A stretch of 64,000 nucleotides of DNA from Nemertoderma westbladi (Eukaryota > Xenacoelomorpha > Nemertodermatida > Nemertodermatidae), in contig JAUCBJ010002551.1 in NCBI GenBank assembly GCA_032718475.1, positions 20,160-84,159 on the forward strand, given 5' to 3'. Of the stretch, positions 31,879-42,776 are shown piece after piece (position 1 is the stretch's first letter; each line of letters starts with the position of its first letter). A program made the position numbers and the translations under genes. Under the pieces are notes generated by a model. That model was not told where the DNA came from. It searched no databases and saw nothing but the letters and a program-made list of their open reading frames with translations.

Positions 31879-34800
31879 CTAGTGATTCAGGGTCATCATT
31901 CTCCGGATATACAGTAGCTGTCTGCTATTAATGATACCCTCACACTTCGCAAGTACTGTTCTCAAGACGTCCTCTGTGACCATATGGGTGTTCATTAACT
32001 TCGTCATGAGACGCTTCGAACTGCCCACCAGTCTCTTGACGCATCCTAGTGTATGCGGTGCATACGGCGTCCTCCTCTCCCACTTTACTTGTCGTCGCCT
32101 TATGGCTGCCCTGACTTCCTCTCCTTCCAGAATGTCCAAGGCCTCTGCCATCTCGTTCTCAGCTCCCACAAAGTTGGTTCCGCTGTCGGAGTACATTACT
32201 GCGATCGTCCCACCTTTGCGGTCTCTAAACCTTTCTAATGCATTAATGAATGCTGATGCGGTTGCATCTTGGGCGAGTTCTATCCCTACCGCCCGTGTGT
32301 TGTTATATACGAAGATAATACCATAGCGTTTCTCCGTGTGCCGCATCACTTTGATCTTTATCGGCCCGAACATGTCCACAACGCAATGCGTAAATGGCGG
32401 GTCGTGTTGTCTTACCCTACTCGCCGGCAGTGGTGCCATCTCCTGTATGGCTCGCTCCTTCTTCGCTCGTCGGCAGGTCTGGCACTGCCCCACTACCGCT
32501 TTTACCTTCTTTCTCAACTGCTTGACCCAAAAGGTCCTCCGTATCTCCGTAAGGGTTCGGTTGGTGCCCCCGTGCAATATCGATTTGTGGGAGTCCCAGA
32601 TAATCTGGTGGACTATTGGCGATCCTGTGGGGATGATGATGGGCTTCGGTGGTACAACGATGCTGTTGTTGTAGCCCACCCTAGAGTTCATTACTAGAAT
32701 CCCGTCATCATTAAGTTGTGGTGACAGCGTGATTAACTCGCTGTCCCGTCGAAGATGCTGTTGCTTACCGACGCGTTCCACCTCGTCGCCGTAGTTCTTC
32801 CGTTGTTCATAGCGGATGACTGCTTTGGCCGCTCCTTCCAGATCTATGGTTGTCCTGATCTTCTTGCCTTTGCCAACTCCCGCGAGGAAATTCCCGAAGG
32901 ATCTCCAGTACGCCACTAATTTCTTGGTCTTATACCAACTAGAGCTGTAGCTGAGGAGTTTATCCGTCGGGTTATCGCACAGTTCTTCTGGTTTAGGTTG
33001 CACGTCCCTTATCTCCCTCACCATCTGGGAGTATATCTCTTCTCCCTCTGAATCTCCTTCTTCTCCCTCTGATACTGCCTCTCCTGAGCCCGGGTCCACC
33101 TTTCTCATCGGTGGCCAGGCCTCCTTGTCGCTCAGAAACTGTGGCCCATGTTGCCACAATACCTCCTTTTTTAAGAATGTGTGGCGTACCACGCCCCTCG
33201 ATAACAAGTCCACTGGGTTCTCGTCCGTTGGGCAGTAGTGCCACCTTTCCAACTCTGTGGTCGCCCTTATTTCGTCCACCCTATTCGCGATGAATATAGG
33301 GTATCTCGTCCTTTCGTTATGTAGCCAACCAAGCACTACCATGGAATCCGTCCAGTAGTGTGTCTCCACTATGTTGGGAATAGTATCCACTAGGTAGGCT
33401 GTGGCCCTAACTCCTAGTCTCGCAGCTGTCAATTCTAGTTTGGGAACTGATGCTGAATCTGGCGGCGTTGACTTCGCTTTGCTAAAGGCCAGTCTGGGCT
33501 TGTGAGCCCCCTCTCGTTGTACTAAATAGAGTGCCGCTCCGTATGCCTCCAACGACGCATCGGAGAACATGTGTAAGTCCAGATTCGTCATGTTCCCATC
33601 CGGGAAATACACTCTTGGCATGCTGTATGTTCCCATCTTCTCCAAACCTTCTGTCCACTTACACCACTGTTTCTTGATCTCTTCTGGTACCTCTACGTCC
33701 CACTCATCCTTCAGTTTGTATACTCTCTTGAGTATCTGTTTCCCCGTGACTAATAGTGGGGATGCTAGACCTAGGGGATCGTATATTCTTGCTATGTATG
33801 ACACATAGCCTCTCTTTGTGTGGATGTCTGCGCCCTCCTGGCTCAGCTGGTACTTCAGTTCATCTGTCTCTCTGTTCCACGCGATTCCCAGTGCCTTCTG
33901 TTGAGACTCTGTCCTCTTGTTCGCCATGTCCTGCCCTTTGGCTGTTGTGGGATTATCCATGGTCGATTCTGGTCTCTCGTCCTCTATCGCCTTGATAAAT
34001 TCCTCCGAACTGGATTGGAATTTGGTCAGGTTAAAGCCGGATCCTTTTAGGATGTCGCGAACCTCGCGCCCTGTGTCCAGTATCTCCTTAACCGTATTTC
34101 CAGACTCCATTCCGTCGTCTACGTAGAAGCCGCGTCGAATCATATCGACGGCCCTAGTGCTGTATCTATCCTCCTTCCCCTTCACTGTATCTCTTACTGC
34201 CATAGTCGTCGTAAATGAAGACGACTTGGCTCCCATGTTCTGTACTACCATCTTGTACATCGGTATTGTCGACGGTTCTTCGTCGCCGTTGTACCATAAG
34301 AAGCGTTGACTGTCGCTATCCTCTTCCGTCACACGGACTTGGTTGAACATGCCTTCTATGTCACACATGAAGGCGTGTTTCCCATTTCTAAATCTAAGTA
34401 GGACCTCTATCCCTGAGTTGTATATGTTCGGACCTTCTAGTAGATAGTCGTTTAAGCATTTCCCGTTGGTCTTTGCCGATGCGTCAACTACCATCCGCAG
34501 TTTACCTTTCTTCGGATCTAAAGCCACGTGGAGTGGTAGGTAATACGTCCTATCCGTGTTTGGTTCGTCGACCGGTAACTCCACGGCCCATCCTTTCTCG
34601 ACGTACTTCTTAATTGTTCTGTGGATGTACTCATTCTTCTCGGGGCTCCGTTTTAGTGTCTGCTTCAACTTACGAAGCCTCGTGAGCACCATCCCTTTAT
34701 TATCGGGCAATGGTAGCTTTGGTAGCTTCCATACCATTCCTATGGTATACCGCCCCTCGTCGCATTTCATAGACTCCTCTACGCTTTGTTGAGCCTGTTT

Positions 34801-36135
34801 GTCTTCCACCGGGGTCCCGACCCCGGTCTCCTTTAATCCTTCAAAATCCTGCCTGAGCAGTCTCGTAAGCTGCTCCTCTGCTCTCTCATCACCCATTTCC
34901 TGCATAGTTCCCGCGAACATGCATCCTGATGTCTCCGACATCCTAAATGGTATCTTGCTCTTGATTGGGCCACTCAGCGTCCACCCGAATGGTGTCAGTA
35001 TCGCCACCGGGTCACACTGCTTGTCTTCGCCGAAGACCGTTTGCATTCTTTCGTGGGCCGTTGGGCAGTCCATTCCTACTATGATGGATACCTTCCTAAC
35101 GTCCACCTCTGGGATTGAGAAGTCGATATCATCCAGAAATTTATATTGTTCGACCTCGATGTTGGTTGGCCGTCTGGCATTGATGTTTATTGACTCTATC
35201 ACTTGGATGGGGTCGATGCTCGCCCCATAGTCGCATCCTGGTGCTATTGCTGCAATGGCGCACCGTCCGGTTCTCATCTCCAGGACCTCATCTTTGCTGG
35301 AGATGGTTGTTACCGCCATTCTACTCGGCCTCGTTCTCAATCCTATCTCTTCGGCCACCCAATCCTCGATTAATGTGAAGGCAGCTCCACTATCAACCAG
35401 CATCAGTGTGGTTACTGATCGATTGCCTTCTCCAATCACTCGCACTGGTACTACCCCAAGTAGCACCGTTCCTCTCTTCTTCGCCCCTACCGTGCTCGTT
35501 GCCATCGTTTGGCCTTTCCTTTGACCGAACTTGACCGGCGTCTCCTTGCATTGCCTAGCTCTATGTCCACTCATCACACATCGCGAGCAGATCTCATTTC
35601 TCGCCGCATATTCTACCTGATCTTCCCTGGGTAGCGCTTGCCAGTACCTGCAGTTCATGGTTTGATGAAGCGCATTTGTATGTAGCTGGCATTTGCTCTT
35701 TGGGTTGTAGCCCTCCTTATGCAGTGCATTGCGTATCGCAGTCGCATTTGCTCCAAAGTCCCTACTATTCTTGTTGTTTGGGTTCGGCCTACTGGGCGTA
35801 CTAGGGTTATATTTATTTGTGTTGTTATTGTTCCCCTGTCCGTTCCATGGTGTGGTCTTACCTTCGGCTACCTGTGGACTTGCAGTCCCCTGCGTCGCTG
35901 CGTATGGCAATGATTGCCTGAGCTTTGGTAATGCGTTTGACGTGTTGTGTTCTGGTTTCGGCCTATGGTAATCGGTTCTTGGTCCCTTTCCCAGGCTGTC
36001 CTCACTATAGACTGGGTCGGTTATTAGTTCAGCTTCGTAGTTTAAGAAGCTCGACATTTCTTCTAAACCCGGTTCCGCACCCTTCCTATCTCGAGTGGAG
36101 AAAGCGATTTTTCTCCACTTGTTGCGCAGCCACAT
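31879..36135 (-). CDS. pol: BEL/Pao pol polyprotein (element 1)
   Basis: 1418 codons. Positions are approximate: a gag-derived WLRNKWRK region; CCHC-type knuckle CSRCVMSGHRARQC (about 185); aspartic protease LVDSGAAFTLI (about 252); reverse transcriptase with VVDASAKTNG, CDIEGMFNQV and YVDDG (about 673); RNase H with FSDAS (about 860) and YWTDSMVVLGW; integrase with an HHCC zinc-binding region (H-x-x-x-H near SILHGGTNR, then CQTCRR), Asp in DMFGPI and Asp in YSDSGTNF. The third catalytic acid is missing: the position normally in G-G-x-W-E-R reads LGCVKR, with Lys for Glu. The pol frame is -1 relative to gag with about 66 nt of overlap and no canonical slippery site, so a one-base indel near 36200 is likely. 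Confidence 0.92.
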   Translation of the reverse strand: MWLRNKWRKIAFSTRDRKGAEPGLEEMSSFLNYEAELITDPVYSEDSLGKGPRTDYHRPKPEHNTSNALPKLRQSLPYAATQGTASPQVAEGKTTPWNGQGNNNNTNKYNPSTPSRPNPNNKNSRDFGANATAIRNALHKEGYNPKSKCQLHTNALHQTMNCRYWQALPREDQVEYAARNEICSRCVMSGHRARQCKETPVKFGQRKGQTMATSTVGAKKRGTVLLGVVPVRVIGEGNRSVTTLMLVDSGAAFTLIEDWVAEEIGLRTRPSRMAVTTISSKDEVLEMRTGRCAIAAIAPGCDYGASIDPIQVIESININARRPTNIEVEQYKFLDDIDFSIPEVDVRKVSIIVGMDCPTAHERMQTVFGEDKQCDPVAILTPFGWTLSGPIKSKIPFRMSETSGCMFAGTMQEMGDERAEEQLTRLLRQDFEGLKETGVGTPVEDKQAQQSVEESMKCDEGRYTIGMVWKLPKLPLPDNKGMVLTRLRKLKQTLKRSPEKNEYIHRTIKKYVEKGWAVELPVDEPNTDRTYYLPLHVALDPKKGKLRMVVDASAKTNGKCLNDYLLEGPNIYNSGIEVLLRFRNGKHAFMCDIEGMFNQVRVTEEDSDSQRFLWYNGDEEPSTIPMYKMVVQNMGAKSSSFTTTMAVRDTVKGKEDRYSTRAVDMIRRGFYVDDGMESGNTVKEILDTGREVRDILKGSGFNLTKFQSSSEEFIKAIEDERPESTMDNPTTAKGQDMANKRTESQQKALGIAWNRETDELKYQLSQEGADIHTKRGYVSYIARIYDPLGLASPLLVTGKQILKRVYKLKDEWDVEVPEEIKKQWCKWTEGLEKMGTYSMPRVYFPDGNMTNLDLHMFSDASLEAYGAALYLVQREGAHKPRLAFSKAKSTPPDSASVPKLELTAARLGVRATAYLVDTIPNIVETHYWTDSMVVLGWLHNERTRYPIFIANRVDEIRATTELERWHYCPTDENPVDLLSRGVVRHTFLKKEVLWQHGPQFLSDKEAWPPMRKVDPGSGEAVSEGEEGDSEGEEIYSQMVREIRDVQPKPEELCDNPTDKLLSYSSSWYKTKKLVAYWRSFGNFLAGVGKGKKIRTTIDLEGAAKAVIRYEQRKNYGDEVERVGKQQHLRRDSELITLSPQLNDDGILVMNSRVGYNNSIVVPPKPIIIPTGSPIVHQIIWDSHKSILHGGTNRTLTEIRRTFWVKQLRKKVKAVVGQCQTCRRAKKERAIQEMAPLPASRVRQHDPPFTHCVVDMFGPIKIKVMRHTEKRYGIIFVYNNTRAVGIELAQDATASAFINALERFRDRKGGTIAVMYSDSGTNFVGAENEMAEALDILEGEEVRAAIRRRQVKWERRTPYAPHTLGCVKRLVGSSKRLMTKLMNTHMVTEDVLRTVLAKCEGIINSRQLLYIRRMMTLNH

Positions 36136-36149
36136 CGGTAGTGCCTGCG

Positions 36150-39100
36150 CTATCGTGGTGATGTTGTTGGACGCGTTGAGTTCGTATGGTGCGTTGTTGG
36201 CTTGTTCGCGAATGTCTTAATGCTAATGGGACTATCCTGTAGGCCACCCGATGTTATGCCTCTCAGGGTTTGCCGGATAATCTTGGCCGGGTGCCCGTAT
36301 TCCCTGTCCAATGCCCGCCATGCCGTCGTGAAGCCGCCCTCTATACCCTGGTATTGCCTCACGATGTCGTATGCTGGGCCTCCTGTGTATACTTGGAGAT
36401 ATTTTAGGCACTCCGCCTGCGTCAAGTTCTTTGTTAGTATCTCGTTACTATACATGCGCCGAAACTGTAGATATTCTTCTGGCCTACTCCCATTGAATTT
36501 AAATGGTTCCACGGGTGGTAGCTCGATCCTAGTTTTTAGCGCATCGATCAATGTGGCCATTCCCATCGCCTGCGCTTCCAATGGGTTCGATGGATGTTGC
36601 ATAGTTTCTCCTGTTGGGTGCGGTCCATCCGTCTTATTTCCTGCCTTCCTTTGGCTAGGGTATATCATTGGGGGTAGCGGCCCCCTCCATATTTCTGTGT
36701 CGCATGATCTGTTTTCATCCAAAGGTCTCGTTGTTCTTACTCCTATCGGGGTATATTGTTGATATTGTGATGGGGGAATGTCACCCTGTCCCCCCCCCAC
36801 CAGTATGCTTGGTACTGGGGTTGATGTTAATATATTGGGGCCCATGCACCTATCCGCAATAATTCCCCCCTCCCCTGGGTATATGTTATGTCCCTGCATG
36901 CTGTAGTCATACTGCTGTGCTGGTACCGGTATAGGCCTATCATCTTCTGGCCTACCTGCCGGTATGTACTCCGCGACTTCCGGGTTTAATTCCGTCGTCC
37001 GTGCTATCCTATCGCCTACATTATTCCTGTCAGCATGGCCTATGGTATGTGCAGTAAGGCCTACAGTATGTCCTACAGTCTGTATGTGTCACTCGGGATC
37101 GAAGTTTATTCTTCTCGAATAATCCTCCCCGCGGCTACCGTATTCTCGATTGGTAGGTATATCCCGTCGGAAAGTTTCTCTTCGACCCCCTCTACTGCTC
37201 TCGTCTTCGTACCGGTACATCGTGTACCCCTCTCCCGACGCGTAATGCGTCTCGTCAGGTCGCGTCTCTCCGGGACGACGGCAATCTCCCGAAGTTCGAC
37301 CCCACCGACACTCTCTTTCCATCTCGACTACCGACGGCTTGCTGTCCGTCCTCGCTCTCCTATCGTTCGCGGCGATACTTCTCCTACTGTCTTCTCTTCT
37401 TCTCCTTTCAGTGCAGTATTCCCGCTTGTGAGATCTCTCGTCGACCTCCCAGTTAAACTCCACTGTTCTTCTTCCCTCTTCTGATCGGGCTCGACGCTCC
37501 GTCCGCCCTCTCGCGACGTCAACCTGCCTCTCTCTGCTCGATCGCACGCCGCTGGGGATACTCGCAATCCCCCTATCACTCTCCGTCACCGGGTGTTGCG
37601 GTTTACCTAATTCGGCCCGCGCATTATCCGCCGACGCCTGTGGGACATTCTCTGCCCCCCCCTCTCGCCACTAACCTGTTGCTGTGGGGTTCCCGTAGTC
37701 CCCCCCCCCACTCGCCACTAGCTTCCCGTTGTGGGGCTCCTGCAGCCCCCCCCCCCCCCCCCCCCACTCGCCACATATCACGCCGTTACCTCTTACTTCA
37801 CTTCTACACCCCTCTCCAGTCGACACAATGTTTCTACTATGGCTGGGTTCGCTTACCCCTGCCTCTCTCCCCACTACTACTTGGCCTACCGGGCCTACTC
37901 CGGGTTGGCTCAACCCCGCCACCTCCTGCCTACTAATTACGTGGCCTACCAGGCCCACTTCGGGTTGACTCAACCCCGTCGCTTCCTGCCTACTAACTAC
38001 GTGGCCTACCAGGCCCACCTCGGGTTGACTCAACCCCGCCACCTCTGGCTCGTTAACTACGCGGTCCATCAGGCTGGCTTCCGGGCTATACATACACGCC
38101 CGTCGCGTTCACATTAATAGCACCACAGGTACCGTTATTGGTTAAATCAATTAAATCCTCCACCCCAGTTAAATTATTTTGTACACCCAAATTAGAAACG
38201 GAATTATTTTGTTCGTTCAAAATAAAGTTATTCGGATTATTTTGCGCAATTGCGTTTCTTGAATTATTTTGTAAATTCGAATTCAGATTATTATTTAGAT
38301 TATTTGGATTATTCGGATTATTTTGCGTAACTACATTAATATTAGAATTATTTCCTACATTAATATCAGAATCATTTGGATTTAAATTTAAATTACTACT
38401 ACTAGGTAAAATATTTCCTGCAATAAAAGTTTGGTTAGAGTTATCCAATACGGTAGTATTAATATTAACGACGTCTACTGTAGCATTATTATTACCCCCC
38501 CCCCCCCCCCCCCGCCCGTACGGTCACACCAGTTTCGTGTCTGTCGTGCGGTCCCTGTAAGTGGGGTATTAATAAATGTATCCACGGCCCTTGGATCCTC
38601 GAAAATATTCGAGTCAGTCCCGCTCTCAGACGCCCCTATCCGCGCCAGTTCCAGTTCGCGCGTGCGTCTAGTTTTGTACTCTATAAGCTCACTTTGGCGT
38701 TTTTCCAATTCTTTTTGCTCACGCTCCTCTCTTGCCATTCTCTCCCGACCCTCCTGTGCGTTCTGGTCGGCCAATTCCGCCTCTCTCCTAGCTCCCTCCC
38801 TTTGCCTCGCCTCATGCTCTTTGCGTTCACTTTCCTCCCTCGCCTCACGTTCCTTGTGTTCCGCCTCACGCTCTTTGCGTTCATTTTCCTCTCTCGCCTC
38901 ACGTTCCTTGCGTTCACTTTTCTCTCTCGCCTCACGTTCCTTGCGTTCCGCCTCACGCTCTTTGCGTTCATTTTCCTCTCTCGCCACACGCTCCTCTTGT
39001 TCCTTCCTCCCTATTTCCTCACACTCCCTAAGGCTTTTCGCGGCCCTTTCGGCCCTCTCTCCGGTTTCTCTAATCAGTTCCATTTCCTTCTCTAGTAGCA

Positions 39101-39970
39101 TTCTCCCCTCCTCTAACCGTCTATTTACTTCTCTCTGACCTTGCGCTATCAGGTCGAGATGGTACGTGGCATTTATCTCTCTCACCCGTCTTTCTTTTAC
39201 GGAGGATGTAGCAGACTTATCGGTTGTGACGGATTCCCTCCGCCTTCCCGATCTACTAACTTTCCCCCTTTTCCCAGAACTTCCTCCGACCGACGAGACC
39301 GAATCCTCGGGGTTAACCTCGGATTCGCCCTCCTGCGGCCTTCTCCATCCCACTAATTTTATACCCCGGGCATCGACTAAGTATGGCCCTATGTACACTA
39401 CGCTAGGTTGCATACCCCTACACCGCCATAAGTCACACAGTTCCTCGGCAACCCCTCTCGCTCTCTCCTTGGCCAGTTCTCTCTGCCCGAAGCGCATTAG
39501 ATGACTAAAATGTCTATCCGACTCACCTAGTCCTGTTGTCAACTTTACCTCATCTATCTTCGCCCCCTCCTTGGCCTCCTTAAGTAGCTTCCGGGTCGCG
39601 TTGTAGGCCCGTCAAAGTCGGTCAGAAACCCCGACGTCCTCGTCGCTGACCTCTCCTCCATCTCTCCGGGTCTGACGTCGTACCGGCGGCCCCACCGTCG
39701 CCGTTCCGGTGGGCCGTCCATCGCCCTCAGCCTGTGGCTGGCCGGCGACATCGGTATGTCGACCGACGTGTGTCGACTCGTCTCTTTCTCCTTCCATCTA
39801 GCTCTCTCCTTCTCTCAACTCGACTTCCGGCTCCAGATGGCCCCCCTCATCTTGAACTGCCGGATGACCTAGCCGGACCGGCCTGGCGTCGTAGGCCTAT
39901 ACCGTCTGGTCGCGGCCTCGCGAATCGTTAGTTCTTCGTCCGGGGTCCGCGTTGGCGTAACGTCACTCAT
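36150..39970 (-). pseudogene. gag: BEL/Pao gag with multiple breaks (element 1)
   Basis: The likely start is the ATG at 39970-39968 (MSD, as in element 2). The region keeps one dominant frame but is broken by stops at about 39610 (TGA), 37671 (TAG) and 37089 (TGA) and by frame changes at a G run (38501-38515). Pieces in order: a conserved N-terminal region (39600-39250); a long charged coiled coil with repeated EREAREENERK blocks (39200-38680); an Asn-rich stretch (38490-38110); a 20-residue repeat region; an Arg/Ser-rich region (37589-37089); and the BEL gag domain EPFKFNGSRPEEYLQFRRMY with IVRQYQG and ALDREYGHP (36560-36210). Gag forms the particle. The breaks make this copy non-functional. 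Confidence 0.8.
37868..38065 (-). repeat. 60-bp tandem repeat in gag
   Basis: About 3.3 copies of a 60-bp unit, encoding 20-residue repeats around LSQPEVGLVGHVVSRQE. It is in frame with gag. Confidence 0.85.
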
Positions 39971-39974
39971 CTCT

Positions 39975-40810
39975 TACTACTACTACTACTAGGATCGGCA
40001 TGCTGCATTGCAGCTGCATTTTTAAGAATGCTGTGCCGGCTTGTCAACAAAATTGCACCGCCACAACTCCCTATCGCTATCACCCATGACATTTGCTAGA
40101 TCATCCGCATCTTTAAGGCCAGTGTCCTTTAAGATGCGTCTCAAGAAAGTCATGGGCTGTCCTCCATGCTTATTCACTCCATGAGGCTGCCAAAGTACAA
40201 GATTATGCACTGGCTGTTCCTCACGGCGAAAGCAATGTCCTGCAAAGCGGAGGCGATTTTGTTCTAGTGTCAAGCTTGGGGGAACCAATGAGACACCTCC
40301 AATGTTATATAGTGTCTGGTTGGAGATGTGTGCATTGTACTTGACACAATGTACCCGGCGTAGCATTCTTGTGAATGTGCCATCCAGAGATTTGGTGTCC
40401 TCAGCAGTTAGAGCCCAGCATGGACTCCCGTAGAGGAGTACTGGAACTACTGCTGCTCTAAATAATCGGACCTTAAGTTTCCGATTAATTCTAGGTGACT
40501 TCCAAATCCTGGAAAGCCTATTCAAGGCTGCCCATGCCTTTCCCTTACGTATTCGAAGGTCCTCACCTGACTTCCGGATCCATGATCCCAGGTAACAGAA
40601 GTCGTCCACATGCTCAAGCATACCATCCTTTGAGCTTATGCTCATCCGATCAGAGACTTGCTGAGGACTTTCAAAGTTAACTGTCAGAATTTTGGTCTTT
40701 CTGGAGTTAATAAAAAGACCAACACTAGAAGCAGCATGTTCTAATGAGCTGAGGCTTCTCTCATCTCTTGCTTTAGGTTGGTTGCTGACAGAATCTAGTT
40801 CTATTACTGT
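39975..40810 (-). mobile_element. RTE-like LINE, 3' fragment with (TAG)n tail
   Basis: On the minus strand an RT C-terminal region is followed by a short 3' UTR ending gcatgccgatcc and then a (TAG)n tail (39975-39990 on the plus strand as tactactac). Short trinucleotide tails are typical of RTE-clade LINEs. It is 5' truncated near 40800. It sits four bases upstream of the gag start codon of element 1, replacing whatever leader was there. Confidence 0.8.
40022..40645 (-). CDS. LINE reverse transcriptase C-terminal domain (partial)
   Basis: 207 residues from the first methionine; the same frame is open upstream to about 40795 (GLFINSRKTKILTVN). Recognisable blocks are VDDFCYLGSWI, VRLFRAAVVPVLLYGSPCW, MLRRVHCVKY, QNRLRFAGHCFRR and GGQPMTFLRRIL, the usual region after the RT palm in RTE/CR1-type LINEs. 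The catalytic palm itself is missing because of 5' truncation. Confidence 0.85.
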   Translation of the reverse strand: MSISSKDGMLEHVDDFCYLGSWIRKSGEDLRIRKGKAWAALNRLSRIWKSPRINRKLKVRLFRAAVVPVLLYGSPCWALTAEDTKSLDGTFTRMLRRVHCVKYNAHISNQTLYNIGGVSLVPPSLTLEQNRLRFAGHCFRREEQPVHNLVLWQPHGVNKHGGQPMTFLRRILKDTGLKDADDLANVMGDSDRELWRCNFVDKPAQHS

Positions 40811-42776
40811 GACGGGATCTAAGAAGGATCCCGGTTTATCCGCGGTTATTGTATTTACGCGTCCCCGCCGTGTGTGTGTGTGAAAAGAGTCTGGGAATTC
40901 TGATGTTATTGATCATCCGATATGTATAATGCGATAGATAGTATAAAGTGGATATAGTATAAAATGGTTGAAACCCAAATGATGTAATACAGTAATGTAC
41001 AGGTAAATGGTGGTAGGCGAGGATGGTAATAGAAGTCTCCGCTCTACCCTAGCTAACCGACTAACACAAATGAGATAACTGAACTAAGAATTACTGATAC
41101 CTAATAATATATATTGCACGGTTTGGCCGTTGTTACAGTACCTAGCCGGTGCCTGCCCCCCCCATTGGCTAATATCCCTGTTGGCGCCCTTTGGAGTGTT
41201 TCCCCTCACTCCTGCTATTCTCTCTCGGTCAGGGGTATGGCCCCTGACCCCTATTGTGTGTTTCTCCTTCCCACTTTGTTGGGGTGGCACGAGTGGTTGA
41301 TTACCCAACCTCGTGGCCCCCAATATTGCTTAACGGCTTACTTTGTGGGGTGTTAGCGGAATTGAATACGCTAACAAATCTGCACTAGAGGGGATTGTAA
41401 TTAACAATACTTTAGCAATACTTTGGAGGTTAAACTATAAGACCAGCATCAATAAAAGGCTCCAAAAAAAATCGGCTAGTTTTATAATTTTTAGAGAAAT
41501 TGGAAGTTATTTTTGAATTCAACTCTTTTAATATCATCTAATAGTACTACTAATTGTAGCTCACACTTTTTATCGTACAGAGCTCATTCAAGGCCAATTT
41601 TAAAGGACATTTTCTAGATAACAAAGTTAGTATTTTCCAGAGGAACTCTCAAAATATCTCACTATTTTACTGCAATGAAATTTAATCGCTTCAAGTGATT
41701 CAGTAGTAAGGCTGATAAGAGTAAACCCTAGTGGGGCTCGAACCTGCATCCAATAGATTGTAAGACCGGTGTGCGGCTACGACCAAATGAGCTAACACCG
41801 CCTTTCAATAGTATATTAATTATCTTTGTCATCATAGCCGCATAACGAGCCAAAAACAAGATTATTTATATGGCAATTACAAAGTGACATACAAGCTCTT
41901 TGGAGAAGCATTCAATATATTTTTAAGATTCTGCTACGAGTCGGCTATTCAATGGAGCTAATTGCAGTACGTATAATTTATTTAAGTCGCAAATTGTAAT
42001 TGTTATGATAATGTTCAGTACTCCATATTTGGACTAGTGGCTCCACCCCGAATCCATATAAATTGTTTAACAAATTATTGCCAAGTGATGAGTCAGGCTG
42101 AGATCCGGAATTACAATTACCAGTAATTGAAAATGTTATTTATATTTTAAGGAGCAATTTGAAAAGGCATTTAAAATAGTCAATGAGTTTCAGATGTTTT
42201 TATACTTAAAACCGGTATTTTCTCCATTACATTCAACGGACTCTTGAACAGCCACTTGAATGAACTGAACTGCACCGCTATACATCAGGACTAGGATTAT
42301 ATTTTGAAAGTATGTCGAAATTATATTTTTTAAATTGTGCATTAATGAAAGGGATAAAATTTTAGATATGTTAAGCCAAGGAATTCCGGTTCACCGCCAT
42401 AGACGTCAGGTCAGGTATTCTAGGTCAGAGATCAAGAAAGTTGACACCTCCATGCAGCATAAAGGAGGTGCCACCTATGGCTGAATAGGCCGGCCCTCGT
42501 ACTAAGGGGAAATCTTGTCCTGTGACAAGGACCCCCTTCTTTCTGGGATAGGGACGCCCTTGGTCCTGGATTAAGGATCCATACTGTATATTTGGCTGCA
42601 GTGTATATGGTCTGGCCAGGCAGATGGCGATCTACCAATGGCTGGTCATGAGTAGATTGTTCTCATAGCCACTTTGAGTGCACTTCACTGCGACCTGCAC
42701 CTGGCAGCAGGGGTACAGGGCATGGCCCAGCAGATGAGATGCATAGCCAATGATGGGTCATGTGTATCGGATGTAG
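40811..42776. other. Non-coding region, mostly unassigned
   Basis: No gene recognised. 40811-41360 is GC-richer, with a (tg)n stretch at about 40870 and a C run near 41155. 41360-42380 is AT-rich. 42380-42776 has moderate complexity without a coherent frame. A tRNA-like element lies at 41733-41806. The missing 5' LTR of element 1 could be in this region, but no matching copy was seen elsewhere. Confidence 0.45.
41733..41806 (-). repeat. tRNA-like sequence with good B box
   Basis: The minus strand reads TTAGCTCATTTGGTCG (A-box-like, one mismatch to the consensus) and later GGTTCGAGCCC (perfect B box). The acceptor ends do not pair, so this looks like a SINE head or tRNA pseudogene. Confidence 0.45.

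Larger units (their letters stand above)
23868..39970 (-). mobile_element. Decayed BEL/Pao retrotransposon, element 1
   Basis: Read on the minus strand, the order is gag (39970-36150), protease-RT-RNase H-integrase (36216-31475), a minisatellite (31365-26350, interrupted by a 4.5-kb non-LTR element) and a third ORF with an exonuclease domain and zinc knuckles (25861-23868). BEL/Pao assignment rests on the gag domain (EPFKFNGSRPEEYLQFRRMY), the YVDDG reverse transcriptase motif and an integrase of the BEL type. Several frameshifts, stops and a changed integrase catalytic residue show that it is dead. No LTRs were found. The left end is cut by the gypsy-like element, and an RTE fragment lies just upstream of gag. 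Membership of the third ORF is inferred from orientation, position and the parallel in element 2. Confidence 0.75.

Noticed and set aside
38431-39138. 235-codon plus-strand Ser/Leu-rich ORF
   Set aside because: Complement of the gag coiled-coil repeats on the minus strand.
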